Of a DNA stretch of 64,000 nucleotides, positions 61,076 to 64,000 are shown piece after piece. A model generated the notes under the pieces. It saw nothing but the letters and a program-made list of their open reading frames with translations. It was not told the DNA's origin and made no database searches. Position numbers and translations under genes: made by a program. The stretch comes from Oscillospiraceae bacterium (GTDB lineage: Bacteria > Bacillota > Clostridia > Oscillospirales > Ruminococcaceae), in the NCBI GenBank assembly GCA_016296505.1, contig JAEDJD010000005.1:1-64000 (forward strand), given 5' to 3'. Within the stretch, counting starts at the first letter, position 1. Each line of letters opens with the position of its first letter.

Positions 61076-61285
61076 GCATTTGAATATCCGCCTGTACTTG
61101 ACAGGCGAGGTCAAGATGCAAAGCTCATCCGGAATACACGTTTTTGCGTCTGTTTCGGGATGAACAAAACATTCTGACAAATGGGTGGTCCGCTGCATCT
61201 GCCTCTCAGAAAAGCGCTGAGCGGCGTTCAGAGCCGGTTTTTCTCCGGTGCGATATGTATGAACATCCGTAAACAAATCAAGGAG
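61076..61285 (+). promoter_or_regulatory. Long structured leader of rplS
   Basis: About 220 nt separate the promoter from the L19 start. It contains CGCCTGTACTTGACAGGCG, a stem around CTCATCCGGAA against TTTCGGGATGA, and a GCGCTGAGC..GTTCAGAGC stem followed by GGTTTTTCTCC. Firmicutes rplS genes can carry an L19 autoregulatory leader; this assignment is inferred from position and pairing. Confidence 0.45.
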
Positions 61286-61295
61286 GAATCCAATC

Positions 61296-61643
61296 ATGAA
61301 CGCTTTGGAGCAAATCAGCAAGTCCAGCATGAAGGAAAATGTGCCGGAGATCAATGTCGGCGATACCGTTAAGGTTCACGTCCGCATTCAGGAATCCGCA
61401 GACAAATTCCGTATTCAGGTTTTTGAGGGTACCGTAATTGCAAAGAAGCACGGCGGTATCAGCGAAACCTTCACCGTTCGCAGAGTCGCACACGGTGTCG
61501 GTATTGAGCGTGTCTTTCCGGTTCATTCCCCGTCTGTTGACAAGGTCGAGATCGTCCGCAGAGGCGTTGTACGCAGAGCGAAGCTCTACTATCTGCGTGA
61601 CAGAGTCGGAAAAGCGGCAAAGATCAAGGGACTGGTTCGTTGA
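61296..61643 (+). CDS. rplS: Ribosomal protein L19
   Basis: This 115-residue protein has the family core INVGDTVKVHVRIQE, VFEGTVIAKKHGGISETFTVRRVAHGVGIERVFPVHSP and RRAKLYYLRDRVGKAAKIK. RBS AAGGAGG. It is followed by signal peptidase genes and rbgA, a common Firmicutes order. Confidence 0.97.
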   Translation: MNALEQISKSSMKENVPEINVGDTVKVHVRIQESADKFRIQVFEGTVIAKKHGGISETFTVRRVAHGVGIERVFPVHSPSVDKVEIVRRGVVRRAKLYYLRDRVGKAAKIKGLVR

Positions 61644-61652
61644 TTGCAAAAC

Positions 61653-61690
61653 AAGCGAAAGGGGACTCTTGCAGTCCCCTTTCGTTTTTA
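61653..61690 (+). terminator. rplS terminator
   Basis: CGAAAGGGGACT pairs with AGTCCCCTTTCG, followed by TTTTT. Confidence 0.85.
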
Positions 61691-61721
61691 TCCGGAGATT
61701 CAAAGAAAAGAGGGATAATCC

Positions 61722-62357
61722 GTGTCTGAGCAGCAAGCGGAAAAAAAATATACGATCGGCGATTTCTTTGGCGATATACTGGACATTCTGGAAACCGGCG
61801 CGCTTTCCATTTTCGTATTTGTTTTGCTATTTACATTTGTCATACGCCCCGTTACAGTTGACGGCGGCTCAATGAATCCAACGCTCTATCATTCGGATAA
61901 GCTCCTGATTCTGACGCCGCTCAAGGGCGTCAATAACGGCGATATCGTTGTCGTAAATAACCATGAGGGCGGCAGATTCACCGACGCAGAACAGACTGTG
62001 ATCGCCCGTCAGCCCGGTCTTGACCGCGTATTGGTCAAGCGCGTCATCGCGCGCGCCGGACAGGAGATTGATATTGATACAACGGCTGGTACAGTTACTG
62101 TTGACGGCGTTGTTCTCGATGAACCGTATATCTCAGATCCGACCTATCGCGAGGACGGTGCTTTCATCTATCCAATGACAATTCCGGAAGGATATCTGTT
62201 TGTCATGGGTGATAATCGACTCAACAGCACCGACAGTCGCAGCCCCGCCGTCGGACTGATTCCGGAAGACAGCGTTTATGGTACCGCATTCTTTCGCTAT
62301 GACCGCGATGAATCGCTGATGGAGAAATGGACCGACCGCTTTGCAATCCTGTTCTGA
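61722..62357 (+). CDS. lepB: Signal peptidase I, copy 1
   Basis: This 211-residue protein has one N-terminal TM helix (ALSIFVFVLLFTFVI), catalytic Ser50 in VDGGSMNPTL, and the general-base Lys in RVLVKRVIARAGQ. Conserved boxes VPEGYLFVMGDNR-like and GLIPEDSVYG are present. GTG start at 61722 behind GAGGG. It removes signal peptides from secreted proteins such as the dockerin enzymes. Confidence 0.93.
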   Translation: MSEQQAEKKYTIGDFFGDILDILETGALSIFVFVLLFTFVIRPVTVDGGSMNPTLYHSDKLLILTPLKGVNNGDIVVVNNHEGGRFTDAEQTVIARQPGLDRVLVKRVIARAGQEIDIDTTAGTVTVDGVVLDEPYISDPTYREDGAFIYPMTIPEGYLFVMGDNRLNSTDSRSPAVGLIPEDSVYGTAFFRYDRDESLMEKWTDRFAILF

Positions 62358-62386
62358 AACGGACAGCTCAAAAAAGGAGAGATACC

Positions 62387-63016
62387 ATGCAGACTGAACA
62401 AACTATGCAAACACCAGAAGAAGAACAATATACGCTCAAAAACTTTGCAGCAGACGTTCTTGATATCGCCGAATGCGTTGCAAGCGCAATCTTTTTTGTC
62501 ATTATCCTGTTTACTTTCATCGTCTGCATTGCGAGAGTGGATGGAACCTCCATGGTTCCGACTCTGGAAAACGGAGATCGACTTGCCGTTTCGCGGCTCT
62601 CAAGCACCTATGAAAACGGCGACATCCTGATTATCAATAACTGGGAAGGTCATCCCATGGACGCCGATGGCAATATTCGTACAACCATCGGATTTGAAAA
62701 GCGCATCGTCAAACGCCTGATCGCGCAGGAGGGTCAGACCGTAAATATTGATTTTGCGAACGGCATCGTCTATGTGGACGGCGTCGCGCTGGATGAACCC
62801 TATGCCAATACGCCAACCAACGATCAGCTTGACCATGCCGTACAGTATCCGCTGACCGTTCCGGAGGGCTATGTGTTTGTGTTAGGCGATAATCGAAACG
62901 GTTCTTCAGACAGCCGCAGCACCCTTGTCGGACTTGTCGCGCGGAAAGATATCCTCGGCAAAGTGCTGTTCCGTATCCTGCCGATTGCCAATCTCGGAAA
63001 AATCGACCAAACGTAA
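62387..63016 (+). CDS. lepB: Signal peptidase I, copy 2
   Basis: This 209-residue protein has an N-terminal TM (AIFFVIILFTFIVC), Ser55 in VDGTSMVPTL, Lys in KRIVKRLIAQEGQ and the box VPEGYVFVLGDNRNGSSDSR. Start at 62387 has AAAGGAG; an upstream open frame overlaps copy 1. Tandem paralogue. Confidence 0.93.
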   Translation: MQTEQTMQTPEEEQYTLKNFAADVLDIAECVASAIFFVIILFTFIVCIARVDGTSMVPTLENGDRLAVSRLSSTYENGDILIINNWEGHPMDADGNIRTTIGFEKRIVKRLIAQEGQTVNIDFANGIVYVDGVALDEPYANTPTNDQLDHAVQYPLTVPEGYVFVLGDNRNGSSDSRSTLVGLVARKDILGKVLFRILPIANLGKIDQT

Positions 63017-63064
63017 ACCGGCAGACTGTACCGCATAATCCAGTAGAAACAGAGGTGAAGCTGT

Positions 63065-63892
63065 ATGGATATAACCGAAAACCCGCAGGAACAAAAGCTG
63101 GAAGCGGAACAGTCCGAAGTAACGCCGGCTGCTGCGCGGGAGCATTTGGAGCATTTAGAAAAGTGGGAAGCAGCGGACGCCGCAGTCGCTTCGGTTACAC
63201 CGGAGATACCGGAATCCGCAGCTCTATCCGATCCGCCTGATAATCCAAAAACAGAAACTGCATCGGAACCAGATACAGCTAAAAAATCCAAGCTCAAATC
63301 TGCATTGGGCAGTTTTCTCTGCGACGCCCTTGATCTGGCTGAATCTGTGATCATAGCCGTCTTTGCAGTGATGCTGGTTTTTACTTATCTGGTCTGTACT
63401 GCAAATGTCGATGGCGATTCCATGGTTCCGACGATGGATAACGGAGATCGCCTGCTTGTTTCACGTCTCAATCGACATTACGAAAACGGCGATATTCTGA
63501 TTCTGGATACCGAATCCGCATACCTGTTCGATGCAGACGGCAAGCTCAACGCCGCCCCCGGACTCGGCAAGGTCATTGTCAAGCGTCTGATTGCGCAATC
63601 GGGGCAGGAAGTTGATATTGATTTTGACGAGGGCATCGTCTATGTAGACGGCGCTGCACTCGATGAACCGTATACCAATACGCTGACAAAACGCGATAAC
63701 CGTGCGTTTACCTATCCGCTGACAGTTCCCGACGGCTATGTTTTTGTACTGGGCGATAATCGCCACATCTCCAAGGACAGCCGCCATCCTGAAGTTGGTC
63801 TGATCCCAGAGGAGTGTATCATCGGAAACGTGCTGCTTCGGATTTCGCCGTTCGCAAAGTTCGGCACAATCCATAGCGCCGACAGTCAGTAG
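63065..63892 (+). CDS. lepB: Signal peptidase I, copy 3, with acidic N-terminal extension
   Basis: This 275-residue protein carries ~85 extra residues before the TM helix, rich in Glu, Ala and Pro (EHLEHLEKWEAADAAVASVT...), likely cytoplasmic. The peptidase part has Ser119 in VDGDSMVPTM, Lys in VIVKRLIAQSGQ and VPDGYVFVLGDNRHISKDSR. It is closer to copy 2 than to copy 1. Confidence 0.92.
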   Translation: MDITENPQEQKLEAEQSEVTPAAAREHLEHLEKWEAADAAVASVTPEIPESAALSDPPDNPKTETASEPDTAKKSKLKSALGSFLCDALDLAESVIIAVFAVMLVFTYLVCTANVDGDSMVPTMDNGDRLLVSRLNRHYENGDILILDTESAYLFDADGKLNAAPGLGKVIVKRLIAQSGQEVDIDFDEGIVYVDGAALDEPYTNTLTKRDNRAFTYPLTVPDGYVFVLGDNRHISKDSRHPEVGLIPEECIIGNVLLRISPFAKFGTIHSADSQ

Positions 63893-63913
63893 TCTGAAAT
63901 ACAGAGGGATGAA

Positions 63914-64000
63914 ATGGAAGATATGAAAGATATCCAGTGGTTTCCCGGTCATATGGCGAAAACACGCCGAATGATCGCGAAGAGTCTGCCGCTGGTCGAT
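63914..64000 (+). CDS. rbgA: Ribosome biogenesis GTPase RbgA (YlqF), 5' part
   Basis: Only 29 codons are in the window: IQWFPGHMAKTRRMIAKSLPLVD, the conserved start of RbgA/YlqF, a circularly permuted GTPase for 50S assembly. The place after rplS and lepB is standard. Start is 63914 or 63923. Confidence 0.9.
   Translation, partial: MEDMKDIQWFPGHMAKTRRMIAKSLPLVD

Overview
The window looks like the chromosome of a fibre-degrading gut clostridium of the Ruminococcus / Oscillospiraceae type. The reasons are several type-I dockerin modules behind Thr-rich linkers (a cellulosome-style feature), a CE8 pectinesterase, a dockerin-bearing subtilisin, a sugar ABC cluster without its own ATPase, and classic Firmicutes blocks (dnaX-ybaB-recR, rplS-lepB-rbgA, 2[4Fe-4S] ferredoxin). 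The genus is inferred from gene content only.

Layout. 1-2.4 kb: tail of a Thr-rich dockerin protein, a dockerin remnant, and the 3' half of a secreted dockerin enzyme. 2.39-30.56 kb: a 28.2 kb insertion splits that enzyme gene; its 5' half lies at 30.56-32.03 kb. The insertion is two nested mobilizable elements of Tn4451-like type (large serine recombinase, TnpW-like protein, oriT-like hairpin, relaxase). Outer element B (about 13.4 kb net) sits in the enzyme gene. Inner element A (about 14.7 kb, 4030-18748) sits inside codon 17 of B's recombinase gene, one residue after the catalytic serine. Removing A restores a 548-codon recombinase B; removing B restores a 911-codon esterase/glycosidase-like/dockerin gene.

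Cargo. A carries a one-direction block (18.6 to 9.1 kb) headed by a WYL regulator: genes of unknown function with a new repeated domain, an ADP-ribosylglycohydrolase, an alpha/beta hydrolase, a DnaA-like AAA+ ATPase and a phosphatase-HTH fusion. It is a candidate undescribed defence or stress system. B carries an AT-rich agr quorum-sensing locus (agrA, agrC, a 47-codon agrD, agrB) driving a secreted peptide and an FtsX/MacB-type ABC exporter.

32.3-36.3 kb is a decaying accessory strip: an AbiE pair with a nonsense codon in the toxin, an internally inverted serine recombinase, and an MNT/HEPT pair with a broken HEPT gene. From 36.4 kb on the chromosome is mostly orderly: tRNA-Pro, SRP RNA, TPR protein, dnaX-ybaB-recR, HAD phosphatase, pectinesterase, tRNA-Arg, dockerin protease, aldo/keto reductase, a seven-gene sugar-uptake-like cluster, ferredoxin, rplS, three tandem signal peptidases and the start of rbgA.
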